From NCBI GenBank assembly GCA_002842435.1, contig PHCX01000003.1:1-64000 (forward strand): 64,000 bases of DNA. Reading direction: 5' to 3'. A program made the position numbers and the translations under genes. Origin of the DNA: Betaproteobacteria bacterium HGW-Betaproteobacteria-1. Its GTDB lineage: Bacteria; Pseudomonadota; Gammaproteobacteria; Burkholderiales; Methylophilaceae. The notes beneath the pieces were generated by a model. It did no database searches. It was not told the DNA's origin and saw nothing but the letters and a program-made list of their open reading frames with translations. Below, one piece after another: positions 30,601 to 40,069 of this stretch. The number at the start of each line of letters is the position of its first letter. The first letter of the stretch is position 1.

Positions 30601-30850
30601 GCTGCAAACGCGCTTCGCCCGCGCGGCCGGACTCGATACCTTCCATGTCGGCGGCAGCGATGCCGAAAGCGCCAGCGTCAGCCTCGGCAAACGCCTGATA
30701 CCCAATCTCTACCTGAGTTACGAGAAGGAAGTCACCGGACTGCTGAACGTCGCCAGACTGACCTACGACCTCACCAGCAACTGGTCGGTCAGGACACAGG
30801 CCGGCTCGGAAAGCGCGGTCGATGTCCTGTATACTTTCAGCTTCAAATGA
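27653..30850 (+). CDS. tamB: Translocation and assembly module inner-membrane protein TamB (AsmA-like)
   Basis: 1065 residues, shorter than the ~1260 of E. coli TamB. One N-terminal membrane anchor (about 5-25) is followed by a very long beta-helical body typical of AsmA-like bridge proteins that carry phospholipid across the periplasm. The C-terminal DUF490/TamB domain (about 720-1065) has the conserved GRTDQNLRAEGAINAAGTY-type strand and terminal YEKEVTGLLNVARLTYDL. The ATG at 27653 overlaps the tamA stop by one base; an upstream in-frame extension lies inside tamA and is rejected. Confidence 0.93.
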   Translation: MLTRLLKAALTIALFYTMLTAQAASISISSSVDKISYDLGFMQLSLENIGSSMRISPAAEGKLLVEDVHAKRLLITLVQDPPPATAGSGLPDRINLPFPIRIKSARIAEVIILDGEQRHTLTDVAFNLDADDRQLQLELVHAGTPWGTLSSQLSMNNARPFALDGKLFLEKSDTAQIYDLELDIAGDLQRLQFSSNALLARVGKQIALLREHSKITSSAMLGRVAINGHLGLEDQLPLDVRARFTEFAPLFSSAELSANGHDRLDADLLLQGQLAPQADLRISFATVNSVWQDAPLNLQASARLLGRAVDQIELNATLKTNRLQAHGSMGKPDSTLSWQAGFDDLSAFKQSMSGRLNAQGKLTGPFDSLVLNMEWLAEQLSMNGDMQIEKLSGKAALGNTHDTPLNMEMHAESFSLAGNAPFNANLTLGGSQAQHQIELKTIETKQSTNPSRLHVLINGGIAESGLWQGQLEKLSYQGDKPVEMQGKARLQYGTDLGFSLEKLALRFASGYLHIDQLQNGNGQLTTQGRLDKLDLAALPQLLFTLPANMTGNPLFSGNWDIKADDEANGRADIRLVGGDIGIITADGSIKQLEMNELTASLLLEKNRVSLSGQGIGKVLGELRFALATQLEPTASGFVLNHRAPLEVSADAKLKSLIWLPLPESMTGTVIDGQVNMALQGKGTIAQPALTGTLQGQSLTLSVPSEGVNLNNGILDASFSNDQLLIRQARFEGGDGFLTASGSLSLQDSAPQLALQWHAENFTAVSRTDRMMIIEGDLDTRLNGKLMEMSGEVEITRGLIELAGEDKPTLGDDVVILGAEEEMEEHPLLLQVSGLQIGVGNKSGSLFVLRGRGLDSTLNGTITLNGRTDQNLRAEGAINAAGTYMAYGQVLNIERGQLVFSGPVDNPGLNILALRQNLAVRAGVEIRGTAINPAVKLVSIPEVSDSDKLAWLVLGHGMDRVGQDQFAMLSLAAGALLSQGQSVPLQTRFARAAGLDTFHVGGSDAESASVSLGKRLIPNLYLSYEKEVTGLLNVARLTYDLTSNWSVRTQAGSESAVDVLYTFSFK

Positions 30851-30909
30851 ACAGCGGGAAGTAGGCTCAAGCCGGCATCGCGCTGCTCCTGACCCCGGAG
30901 GACGGCCTC

Positions 30910-32296
<1,387 letters not shown>

Positions 32297-32297
<1 letters not shown>

Positions 32298-32995
32298 TGT
32301 CACTCGCAAGTGAAGCAAGGCAATTCCTGCGCAGCACGCATAGCGGCATGCTGTGCACCAACTCGGTAAAATTTCCCGGCCATCCGTTCGGTTCCGTCGC
32401 ACCTTTCGTGCTCGATCATGACGGCCAGCCGCTGCTGCTGATCAGCACCATCGCCGAACACACGAAGAACATCATGGCCGACTGCAAGGTCTCGCTGCTG
32501 GTGTTCGCCGGTACCGAGGACCTGCAGGCCAATGCCCGCCTGACGCTGCTGGGCGAGGCAGAACAGACCGACAAGCAGGATGAGCTGCTGCAAGCGCGCT
32601 ATCTGCGTTATTTCCCGCAAGCCGAACAATACTTCGCCATGCACGACTTTCTGTTTTACCGTCTGCAGATCCAGCAGGCGCGCTACATCGCCGGCTTCGG
32701 CAGCATGGGCTGGCTCGACGGCACGGAATTCCTGTCGCCACGCTCGCCGCTGATCGCGCAGGAAACCGGCATCATCGAACACATGACCCACGACCACCAG
32801 ACCAACATGAAAAACTACTGCCGGCATTTCCACGGCATCACCCCGCAGCAGGTCGAGATGATCGGCATAGACAGCGATGGTTTCGACCTGCGGGCCGATG
32901 CACAGATTCTGCGTTTCAACTTTGCACGACCCATCCATGACGCCATGGAGGCGCGCGTCGCGCTGGTCGAAATGGCAAAGGCTTGCCAGGTATGA
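32297..32995 (+). CDS. HugZ/HutZ-family heme-associated protein
   Basis: 232 residues. The N-terminal split-barrel flavin/heme-binding domain related to pyridoxamine-phosphate oxidase (about 5-150: STHSGMLCTNSVKFPGHPFGS, LLISTIAEHTKN, DCKVSLLVF) is followed by a C-terminal DUF2470 domain (about 155-232: IIEHMTHDHQTNM). This layout is that of HugZ/HutZ proteins, some of which bind or degrade heme. No heme uptake genes are adjacent, so a general redox role is equally possible. The start overlaps the wrbA stop by one base, and the stop overlaps the next gene (ATGA). Confidence 0.87.
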
Positions 32996-33354
32996 AGCAC
33001 TTGCCGCACATGACACGTCTACTCAGAACCGGCGCCAGTTTCAGCCTGATCGCCCTCATCCTGCTCTGTCTTGCCTGGGAAGGCTGGTTGGCACCGTTGC
33101 GGCCGGAAGGCTCGATGCTCATTCTCAAGGCCGTGCCGCTGCTGCTGCCGCTGTTCGGCATCCTGCGCGGCAAGCGTTATACCTATCAGTGGGCATCCAT
33201 GTTCATCCTGCTCTATTTCACGGAGGGCGTGGTCAGGGCCTGGTCAGACGAAGGGCTATCGGCACAACTGGCTTTGCTTGAAGTCGTGCTTACCCTCACT
33301 TTCTTCATCTGTGCCATCTTTTACGCAAAACTGACCCGCAATCCTCATAGTTGA
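32992..33354 (+). CDS. DUF2069 membrane protein
   Basis: 120 residues with about four membrane helices (near 15-32, 43-60, 65-80 and 95-112). Conserved DUF2069 features such as RGKRYTYQWASMFILLYFTEGVVRAW are present. The function is unknown, but in betaproteobacteria the gene is repeatedly found after wrbA, as here. The ATG at 32992 overlaps the previous stop codon by four bases; ATG 33010 is a possible alternative. Confidence 0.88.
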   Translation: MKHLPHMTRLLRTGASFSLIALILLCLAWEGWLAPLRPEGSMLILKAVPLLLPLFGILRGKRYTYQWASMFILLYFTEGVVRAWSDEGLSAQLALLEVVLTLTFFICAIFYAKLTRNPHS

Positions 33355-33402
33355 TGCATTTTCCGCATTAAAACTTGTGCACGACTCGGTTATAATCAGC
33401 CC

Positions 33403-34146
33403 ATGCGAATCCTACTATCCAATGATGACGGCTACTTTGCGCCCGGCCTCAATATCCTGGCAGAACATCTCTCCGAGATCGCCGAAATCCTGGTAGTAGC
33501 TCCGGAACGCAATCGCAGCGGCGCCAGCAACTCCCTGACGCTGGACCGCCCGCTCACCGTCCGCCAGACCAGCAACGGCACCTATTACGTCAACGGCACA
33601 CCGACCGACTGCGTCCATCTGGCTGTCACCGGCCTGCTGAGCGAGTTGCCGGACATGGTCATTTCCGGCATCAACGATGGTGCCAATATGGGTGACGATA
33701 CGATCTATTCCGGCACCGTCGCTGCCGCCATGGAAGGCTATCTGCTCGGCATCCCGTCGTTTGCCGTCTCCATGTCACGCCACAACGCGCAGTATTTCGA
33801 AACGGCAGCCCGCGTCATGGTCGACCTGGTCAAACGCTACGACCAGAACGGCCTTCCGCCACCGGTGCTACTCAATATCAATGTGCCTGATATCCCTTAT
33901 GAAGAATTGCACGGCCTGACAGTGACCCGGCTGGGCAAACGCCACAAGGCAGAGCCCGTCATCAAAACCAACACCCCGAGGGGCGAAACCGTCTACTGGG
34001 TAGGCGCTGCCGGCAATGCCCAGGATGCCGGTGCAGGCACGGATTTCTATGCAGTAGCGGCAGAACAGGTGTCGATCACACCCTTGCAGGTTGACCTTAC
34101 CCAACACAGACAGATCGACCAGATCGCCCAATGGCTGGGCGTTTAA
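33403..34146 (+). CDS. surE: 5'/3'-nucleotidase SurE
   Basis: 247 residues, full length. It dephosphorylates nucleoside monophosphates (and short polyphosphate in homologues) with a divalent metal. Metal ligands are in [12 protein letters not shown] (DD at 8-9), [15 protein letters not shown] (Ser) and [19 protein letters not shown] (Asn). A TATAAT sequence ends just 6 bases before the ATG and no ribosome site is visible, so a leaderless transcript is possible. It is first of the surE-pcm-nlpD series. Confidence 0.96.
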   Translation: MRILLSNDDGYFAPGLNILAEHLSEIAEILVVAPERNRSGASNSLTLDRPLTVRQTSNGTYYVNGTPTDCVHLAVTGLLSELPDMVISGINDGANMGDDTIYSGTVAAAMEGYLLGIPSFAVSMSRHNAQYFETAARVMVDLVKRYDQNGLPPPVLLNINVPDIPYEELHGLTVTRLGKRHKAEPVIKTNTPRGETVYWVGAAGNAQDAGAGTDFYAVAAEQVSITPLQVDLTQHRQIDQIAQWLGV

Positions 34147-34194
34147 CTCATTCGGGCAGAAGAATCAGAATATGAGAATGGCAGAGCGAAATAT

Positions 34195-34851
34195 ATGAGC
34201 CCGGTAATGAGCGGTATCGGCATGACTTCACAACGGACACGCAGCCGAATGCTGGCGCGCCTGCGTGAACAGGGAATCCGGGATGAAGTGACACTGGCAG
34301 CCATGGGCGCCATTCCCCGTCATATCTTCGTCGACGAGGCATTATCCTCCCGCGCCTACGAGGACGTCTCGTTACCCATCGGGTTCGGCCAGACCATCTC
34401 ACAACCGTACATCGTCGCCCGCATGACCGAGATCCTGCGCGGCAACGGCAGCCTGGGCAAGGTTCTGGAAATCGGCACCGGCTGCGGCTACCAGACCGCG
34501 GTATTATCAAAACTGGCCAAAGAGGTCTATTCGGTAGAGCGCATCAGCCCTTTGCTGATGAAGGCGCGCGGCAACCTACGCGAACTGCGCATGCGCAACA
34601 TCAAGGTTAAACACGCCGACGGCACCATGGGATTGCCGGAACTGGCACCATTCGACGGCATCATCGTCACGGCTGCATCCGGACATATCCCGGAAGACCT
34701 GCTGGCACAACTGGCTGTCGGCGGACGCATGGTCATTCCCGTCGGGACAGAAGAGCAGACGCTTTACCTGATCGAGCGCACGCCAACGGAATATCTGCAG
34801 ACTAAACTCGAAGCCGTCAAGTTTGTCCCATTGCTTGGCGGCACCAGTTAA
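34195..34851 (+). CDS. pcm: Protein-L-isoaspartate O-methyltransferase
   Basis: 218 residues. It methylates isoaspartyl residues so that aged proteins can be repaired, using S-adenosylmethionine. Motifs: IPRHIFV, the substrate-binding [20 protein letters not shown], the SAM loop [22 protein letters not shown], and the post-II segment GRMVIPVG. It follows surE at 48 bases and precedes nlpD, the standard order. Confidence 0.96.
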   Translation: MSPVMSGIGMTSQRTRSRMLARLREQGIRDEVTLAAMGAIPRHIFVDEALSSRAYEDVSLPIGFGQTISQPYIVARMTEILRGNGSLGKVLEIGTGCGYQTAVLSKLAKEVYSVERISPLLMKARGNLRELRMRNIKVKHADGTMGLPELAPFDGIIVTAASGHIPEDLLAQLAVGGRMVIPVGTEEQTLYLIERTPTEYLQTKLEAVKFVPLLGGTS

Positions 34852-34890
34852 ACCATCCACATTAACCTTTACGCAGGGGAATCTTCAGGT

Positions 34891-35904
34891 TTGATACGTT
34901 TTATCGGTCTTATACTAATCTCCACTGTCATCATCGGCTGCAGCACCCCGCCAAAGGCACCTGTCATCGACCGCATGCCGGCAAAATCCGGCGCAAAGGA
35001 CTGGCGTCCCGACCTCTATACGGTCAAGAAAGGCGATACGCTTTACAGCATCGGGCTGGAACATGGCTACGACTACAAGGAAATCGCCCGGGCCAACAAC
35101 ATTGCTCCACCGTATACCATCTTTGTCGGCCAGAAACTCAAGCTAAAACCAGGCAGCCCGGCACCTGCCCCGGTAGCCGAGGCTGGCAGCGGCGATGTTG
35201 TCATCACACCGCTGGATATGGGCAGTGTCGATAGCAGTGTCATCGAAAGCAGCTCGACTGAAACTGCCGCATCATCCGAACAGGCCATGCCAGCCACCAC
35301 AGCAGCTCCGATCATCAGTGGTCCTATCGCGTTGCGCGAACCCTATAGCGATCTGGCCCTGAATACACCCGTCGTGGAAGCCAAAGCCGCTCCTGTCAAT
35401 GTGCCCGCCCCATCACCGACGACGGCACCTGCACCAGCGCAGGTCTCACAGGAGGCCTCGCCACCGTCGGCGGCCGACCCCGTCAAGACCGAAGCAATCA
35501 AGGCGCCAACCGCCACGGCAACGAGTGCCGGCATCACCTGGTCATGGCCGACCAACGGCAAACTGCTAGCCGGATTCAACGAAGGCGGCAGTGCCAAAGG
35601 CATTGATATCGGCGGCAGCACTGGTCAACCCATCCTGGCGTCGGCACCCGGCAAGGTCATTTACAGCGGCTCTGATCTGCGTGGTTATGGCAGGCTTGTC
35701 ATCATCAAACACAATGACGAGTTTCTTTCGGTCTATGCGCACAACAGCAAGATACTTGTAAAAGAAGGCCAGGCTGTCGCGCGCGGTCAAAAAATCGCTG
35801 AAATGGGCAACACCGATGCCGACCGCGTCAAACTGCACTTCGAGATTCGCCGTCAGGGCAAATCCGTCAATCCAGCTGACTTCCTGCCGGCCAATCCGGG
35901 ATAA
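34891..35904 (+). CDS. nlpD: Murein hydrolase activator NlpD (LysM and degenerate LytM lipoprotein)
   Basis: 337 residues. A lipoprotein signal (lipobox IIGC, Cys17) is followed by a LysM domain (about 48-92: YTVKKGDTLYSIGLEHGYDYKEIA), a low-complexity Ala/Pro/Thr linker (about 95-210) and a C-terminal LytM/M23 domain (about 215-337). The first metal-binding His of active LytM enzymes is absent (AKGIDIGG), as in NlpD proteins that activate the amidase AmiC at the septum instead of cutting murein themselves. The start is TTG 34891, about 10 bases after AGGGGA. rpoS, which often follows nlpD, is not next. Confidence 0.93.
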   Translation: MIRFIGLILISTVIIGCSTPPKAPVIDRMPAKSGAKDWRPDLYTVKKGDTLYSIGLEHGYDYKEIARANNIAPPYTIFVGQKLKLKPGSPAPAPVAEAGSGDVVITPLDMGSVDSSVIESSSTETAASSEQAMPATTAAPIISGPIALREPYSDLALNTPVVEAKAAPVNVPAPSPTTAPAPAQVSQEASPPSAADPVKTEAIKAPTATATSAGITWSWPTNGKLLAGFNEGGSAKGIDIGGSTGQPILASAPGKVIYSGSDLRGYGRLVIIKHNDEFLSVYAHNSKILVKEGQAVARGQKIAEMGNTDADRVKLHFEIRRQGKSVNPADFLPANPG

Positions 35905-35939
35905 ACTGCCTGCATCACACTCATACGGGGGATTGAAAG

Positions 35940-36278
35940 ATGGAGAAAGATAATTACGGTGACAAAAAGCCGGATTCCCTGCTTGAAACCCTGCTTGCAG
36001 TCGGTCGCGTCGGCCTTATGCTGCTGGGCATCATCGGCATTGCCTATGAAGTCTTTCGTGAGAATGGCCTGCTGAAGCAATGGCTCAAGAGCCTGTTCAG
36101 TTCAACGGGAGGCTGGGTCAGTGCCGTTATACTGGCATTCGTGCTTTATTTGTTCTGGCGCTGGATGAATGCCGCGCCGAAAGGTGTAACAACCAGACGA
36201 GGTGACATTCCGCTTTATGCCATGATGGCAATCGGCGCTTTCTTTCTTTACCGCCTGATCACCACCGGTTCGCTGTAA
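35940..36278 (+). CDS. Small hydrophobic membrane protein of unknown function
   Basis: 112 residues with three predicted membrane helices (about 20-40, 60-75 and 90-106) and a charged N-terminus. I do not recognise a family. GGGGGATTGAAAG precedes the ATG. It sits 35 bases after nlpD, where rpoS often stands in relatives, and opens a run of small membrane and stress-type genes. It could be co-transcribed with nlpD; no terminator is seen between them. Confidence 0.72.
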   Translation: MEKDNYGDKKPDSLLETLLAVGRVGLMLLGIIGIAYEVFRENGLLKQWLKSLFSSTGGWVSAVILAFVLYLFWRWMNAAPKGVTTRRGDIPLYAMMAIGAFFLYRLITTGSL

Positions 36279-36302
36279 GCCACTGTAGAAGGAGGATTTA
36301 TC

Positions 36303-36545
36303 ATGACCGTCCAGCAGATTCACGATCTACTGCTTTATAGCCTGATCATCAATTACCTTATTCTGCTCATCTGGTTTGGCGTCCTTCTATTTGCCCACGA
36401 CTGGGTCTACCAACTGCATACGCGATGGTTCAACATGACCATGCAGACCTTCGATACCATACACTATGCAGGTATGGCAGCTTACAAGATCGGCATCCTG
36501 CTGCTGAACCTGGCACCGCTTTTAGCCCTGTGTCTCGTGCATTAA
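36303..36545 (+). CDS. DUF6868-like small membrane protein
   Basis: 80 residues with two membrane helices (about 12-32 and 57-77) and a conserved-looking loop containing FAHDWVYQLHTRWF and DTIHYAGMAAYKIG, which I recall from the DUF6868 family. The function is unknown. A strong AGAAGGAGG ribosome site precedes the ATG. Spacing of 24 bases from the upstream gene suggests one transcript. Confidence 0.75.
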   Translation: MTVQQIHDLLLYSLIINYLILLIWFGVLLFAHDWVYQLHTRWFNMTMQTFDTIHYAGMAAYKIGILLLNLAPLLALCLVH

Positions 36546-36652
36546 AAATACTTTCAACGCGGAATCAAGCCTTATTCTGATATGTTCGATGGCGTACAGA
36601 CGCCAGCCCGAGAATCCGTGATGCTTTGAATCCACTCCAGGAGACAATCATC

Positions 36653-36979
36653 ATGAACATCAAATCCCTATCAGCTTGCATGCTTGTAAGCGCTTTGCTT
36701 TTTCCTGTCGTAGGTTATAGCGCCGAAACTGACTCAGACGGAGCCATGATGACCTACGTCAAGGATTCTGCGATTACTGCCAAAGTAAAAGCCAAGCTGG
36801 CTTCGGATAGCACAACAAGCGCAATGAAAATCACCGTTGAAACTGACAATAGCGGTACCGTATGGTTGGCAGGCACAGCCAAAAGCAAAGAAGAGTCTGA
36901 TAAAGCCAGCGCCATTACAAAAGCCACAGATGGCGTCAAATCAGTGAAGAATCAAATCAAGATCGTGCCGGCAGAATAA
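36653..36979 (+). CDS. BON-domain periplasmic protein (OsmY-like)
   Basis: 108 residues. A signal peptide (about 1-23, ending GYSA) is followed by one BON domain (about 36-104: DSAITAKVKAKLASD, VWLAGTAKSKEESDKA, VKNQIKI). BON proteins such as OsmY are periplasmic and induced by osmotic or envelope stress. ATG 36653 is chosen because CCAGGAGAC lies just upstream; the open frame nine codons earlier lacks a signal start. Confidence 0.9.
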   Translation: MNIKSLSACMLVSALLFPVVGYSAETDSDGAMMTYVKDSAITAKVKAKLASDSTTSAMKITVETDNSGTVWLAGTAKSKEESDKASAITKATDGVKSVKNQIKIVPAE

Positions 36980-37018
36980 CGCCAACCCTCACGCTCAACA
37001 CTATTTGGCTATTAAACC

Positions 37019-37615
37019 ATGCGCATATTCGAGTCCTGGCGATCGGTATTAAGCCCTTCGCCAGAGACCGATTCCAAAGAATCCAGGCATCTGACCACAA
37101 TTAACTTGTTCTGGGCTTATGTGGTACCACTTGCACTCATCACGCCGGTAATGCTCTCTATTGTTGTACGCGAGCACGAACAACAGTTCATTGATATTTT
37201 GCCAGGTGACCGCCTGTATATCCTCGGTTTTATCCTGTTCATTGCCCAGATCTGCCTGGTACCACTCATGGCTTTCCTGGTTAAGAACACGGCCACAATG
37301 ATCAACATCAAACCGAGCTTCGATGATGCATTTCTCGTCATGGCTATCTCTGCCACTCCGTTTTTTGTAGTTTCCGTGTTTTATCTTGTTCCCAGTTTTG
37401 CTTTCAACATCGTCATGCACGGCGTTGCAGCAGCAGCCTCTTCTCTTTTGGTTTACCTCGGCATCAAGAATGTATTCAACCTGCAACGCCGCGGCGCAAG
37501 AATCATGCTGACGATGACTGTTCTATCTGCCGCCGCACTCGGTTTCGGTATCTTGCTGATCGGCACTTTAATAGTCTGGGAAGAAATACAAATTTTTCAA
37601 TTTGCCGCCAGTTAA
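37019..37615 (+). CDS. Yip1-family membrane protein
   Basis: 198 residues with five predicted membrane helices from about residue 30 to 185. The pattern (cytoplasmic N-terminus starting ESWRSVLSPSPET, then NLFWAYVVPLALITPV and SATPFFVVSVFYLVPSF) fits bacterial Yip1/DUF1282 proteins. The function is not known in bacteria. It lies 39 bases after the BON gene. Confidence 0.78.
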   Translation: MRIFESWRSVLSPSPETDSKESRHLTTINLFWAYVVPLALITPVMLSIVVREHEQQFIDILPGDRLYILGFILFIAQICLVPLMAFLVKNTATMINIKPSFDDAFLVMAISATPFFVVSVFYLVPSFAFNIVMHGVAAAASSLLVYLGIKNVFNLQRRGARIMLTMTVLSAAALGFGILLIGTLIVWEEIQIFQFAAS

Positions 37616-37654
37616 CTTCTCATCAGCCACACCACAATCCAAAAGGATTACATC

Positions 37655-38767
37655 ATGAATCAACCTTCCGCCCCTTTTTCCTTACCTTTGATGTATGAGG
37701 CCGACTATGAAATATTGGAAGAGGGAGAAGCAGAAACGGCTGCCGAATTACAAAAAACACTCATGAATATCTCTGAGACCACATTTAAACATTCTGGTCA
37801 TGCTACACGTAGCGTGCATGCCAAAAGCCATGGCTTACTGCTTGCCGATATTGAAATACTCCCCAACTTACCGCCCACCCTGGCGCAGGGAATGTTCGCC
37901 AAACCATGCACTCTCCCGCTAGTGATGCGATTCTCAACCGTCCCTGGCGATATTCTGGATGACAGCGTCTCCACACCCCGCGGCCTCGCCATCAAAATAG
38001 TCGGTGTCGATGGTGAGCGGCTGGAAGGGAGTGAAGGTGCAATCACCCAGGATTTTGTTCTCGTCAATGGCCCGGCATTTCTTACTCCTGGCGCAAAAAA
38101 ATTCCTGGCTAGCCTGAGATTACTTGCATCGACCACCGACAAGGTTCCCAACTTGAAGAAAGCCTTTTCAGCGGTACTACAAGGGGCAGAAAAGGCACTG
38201 GAAGCAGTGGGAGGCGGCAGTCCTTCCATCAAGGCGATGGGCGGCCACCCTGAAACCAACCTCTTGGGTGAGACCTACTTCAGTCAAGCACCCATCCTGT
38301 ATGGTCCTTATATGGCGAAAGTCTGTGTTGCTCCTGTATCCAGGGAACTGCTGCAACTCAAGGACTCGCCGGTAGATCTGACCAACCGTCCCAATGGATT
38401 ACGCGATGCGGTCATCGAATTCTTCTCTAACCAATATGCCGTCTGGGAACTTCGCGTTCAGCTTTGCACCAACCTTGAAACCATGCCTATCGAAGATGCG
38501 TCTGTCGTATGGCCCGAAGAACAGAGTCCTTATATCACCGTTGCCCGCATCACGGCAAAACCTCAGGAAGCCTGGAGTGATAAGCGATCTGCATTGGTGG
38601 ATGACGGCATGTCATTCAGCCCCTGGCATGGCATCACTGCACATCGGCCTATCGGTTCGATCATGCGTGTGCGTAAAATGGCTTATGAAATGTCAGCTCG
38701 ATTCCGTATTGAGCGCAATCAAGGACAAGCTGTTGAACCGACTTCGCTCGATAACCTGGCCAAGTAG
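37655..38767 (+). CDS. Catalase-fold heme protein (catalase-related)
   Basis: 370 residues, shorter than true catalases (~480 or more). Features of the fold: a distal His in TRSVHAKSHGLL (catalase HAKG motif with Ser inserted), RFSTVPGD, STPRGLAIKI, FVLVNGPAFL, and a proximal heme-ligand pattern R-K-M-A-Y near residue 345 matching R-x-x-x-Y. The distal Asn region of catalase (NNTPVFF) is not conserved. It may be a peroxidase or a heme-binding relative with weak catalase activity. It lies in the stress-type cluster. Confidence 0.82.
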   Translation: MNQPSAPFSLPLMYEADYEILEEGEAETAAELQKTLMNISETTFKHSGHATRSVHAKSHGLLLADIEILPNLPPTLAQGMFAKPCTLPLVMRFSTVPGDILDDSVSTPRGLAIKIVGVDGERLEGSEGAITQDFVLVNGPAFLTPGAKKFLASLRLLASTTDKVPNLKKAFSAVLQGAEKALEAVGGGSPSIKAMGGHPETNLLGETYFSQAPILYGPYMAKVCVAPVSRELLQLKDSPVDLTNRPNGLRDAVIEFFSNQYAVWELRVQLCTNLETMPIEDASVVWPEEQSPYITVARITAKPQEAWSDKRSALVDDGMSFSPWHGITAHRPIGSIMRVRKMAYEMSARFRIERNQGQAVEPTSLDNLAK

Positions 38768-38911
38768 ATTTTATCAAGCGTCACAAGGCACTCCTCTATG
38801 TTAGATACCGCACCGATAGCCCGCTCATCTGAGACTAGGCTTACTGCATTGTCACCAATGCACCGATGACAGAGCTTACTAGCATCATCAACCATCACTG
38901 AGGAGAACATC

Positions 38912-39070
38912 ATGAGTTTAGGAACCATACTATTAATCATTCTGATCTTGATGCTGATAGGCGCTATCCCCAGCTGGTCGCATAGTAAAAGTTGGGGCTA
39001 TGGGCCCAGTGGCGTAATTGGCCTGATTGTCATTGTGCTGCTGATTCTGCTGCTCACCGGACGTATATGA
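38912..39070 (+). CDS. DUF3309 family small membrane protein
   Basis: 52 residues: MSLGTILLIILILMLIGAIP start, a central SWSHSKSWGYGPSG loop and a second hydrophobic helix ending LLLTGRI. This two-helix pattern with the WGYGPSG loop is characteristic of DUF3309 proteins. The function is unknown. A good ribosome site (TGAGGAGAAC) lies upstream. Too short for usual ORF cut-offs, but well supported by its family-like sequence. The 144-base gap before it holds nothing recognisable. Confidence 0.88.
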   Translation: MSLGTILLIILILMLIGAIPSWSHSKSWGYGPSGVIGLIVIVLLILLLTGRI

Positions 39071-39292
39071 CAGAATCCGGAAATGGCAAGGTGATGCTCA
39101 TGGATGATGCAGGGAGCCTCATCTGGCACATCACCTCATCGCAATAAAACCTGAGTCCTTCAAATCAGGGGGTTCCCCGTTAGATCTGGTGCAATTCTCA
39201 TGAACTTTTTCCCGAAGTTCGAGGCCTATCAAAAGAGATGGCTGAATCGCAGTTGAGCGATGCACGCATCGGGACATCACCAGGAGAAATAC

Positions 39293-39436
39293 ATGAATAT
39301 CCATTTAAGCCTCGCCCCTCTGGTTTCCCTCATCGCCGGCATCCTGATCCTGGTCATGCCGCGTCTGCTTAATTTCATCGTCGCTATCTATCTCATCATC
39401 ATTGGTCTGCTTGGTCTGTTCGGCGGCAAGCTCTAG
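39293..39436 (+). CDS. DUF3096 family small membrane protein
   Basis: 47 residues with two hydrophobic segments separated by PRLLN and a GLFGG end (start MNIHLSLAPLVSLIAG). The length and the LVMPRLLNFIVAIYLI core fit DUF3096. The function is unknown. CAGGAGAAAT provides the ribosome site. The 222-base gap before it (39071-39292) holds no gene or repeat that I can identify. Confidence 0.88.
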   Translation: MNIHLSLAPLVSLIAGILILVMPRLLNFIVAIYLIIIGLLGLFGGKL

Positions 39437-39524
39437 CACTCAGCATCTCTTGATATTCTGCAAATCACTATCTTCCAATGCGATTGACGCAGCCAAGCCA
39501 TTCCATCAACCACAGGAGTACATC

Positions 39525-39890
39525 ATGCAAGTACAGGTCAATACGGACAAAAACATCGCGGGCCGCGAAGCGCTGGCCAGGCATGTCAGCGCAGTGCTGA
39601 ACAGCACACTGAGCCATGTGAGTGAACATGTAACCCGCGTGGAAGTACATCTCAGCGATGAAAACGGTCACAAGAAAAGCGACAACGACAAACGCTGCAT
39701 GATGGAAGCGAGGCTGGAGCACACGCCACCGATTGCCGTAACACATCAGACGGATAATCTGGATCAGGCAATTCGAGGTGCGTCGGAGAAACTGATACGC
39801 TCGATTGAAAGCCACCTGGGCAAGCTGCGAGACCAAAAACTTCGCGACAGGCCGCAACCCGAAATTGCCCCAAACCCATCTGAAGAATAA
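39525..39890 (+). CDS. HPF/RaiA-family ribosome-associated protein
   Basis: 121 residues. A sigma-54-modulation/HPF-like N-terminal domain (about 1-100: VEVHLSDENGHKK, CMMEARLEH, DNLDQAIRGASEKLIRSIES) with a short charged tail. Short HPF relatives bind the 30S decoding region and silence ribosomes under stress or starvation. ATG 39525 follows CAGGAGTAC. An intrinsic terminator comes 21 bases after the stop codon, which ends the stress-type cluster. Confidence 0.87.
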   Translation: MQVQVNTDKNIAGREALARHVSAVLNSTLSHVSEHVTRVEVHLSDENGHKKSDNDKRCMMEARLEHTPPIAVTHQTDNLDQAIRGASEKLIRSIESHLGKLRDQKLRDRPQPEIAPNPSEE

Positions 39891-39910
39891 CCATGCAAGT
39901 GGCATGAAAT

Positions 39911-39940
39911 AAAAGAGCTCTACCAAGTAGAGCTTTTTTT
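39911..39940 (+). terminator. Intrinsic terminator after the HPF-like gene
   Basis: AGCTCTAC, a CAA loop, then GTAGAGCT followed by TTTTTTATT. Confidence 0.92.
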
Positions 39941-40069
39941 ATTGGGATGTGATCCTGGTTCTTTGCCTGGCACCGCTGCTGGCAGCTTTCCTGATAACAT
40001 GGCGGGAACGACCGACCAGCTTCATCGACATCACTGAAGCTACCGCACCAGAACAGACAAGGACTTGCA

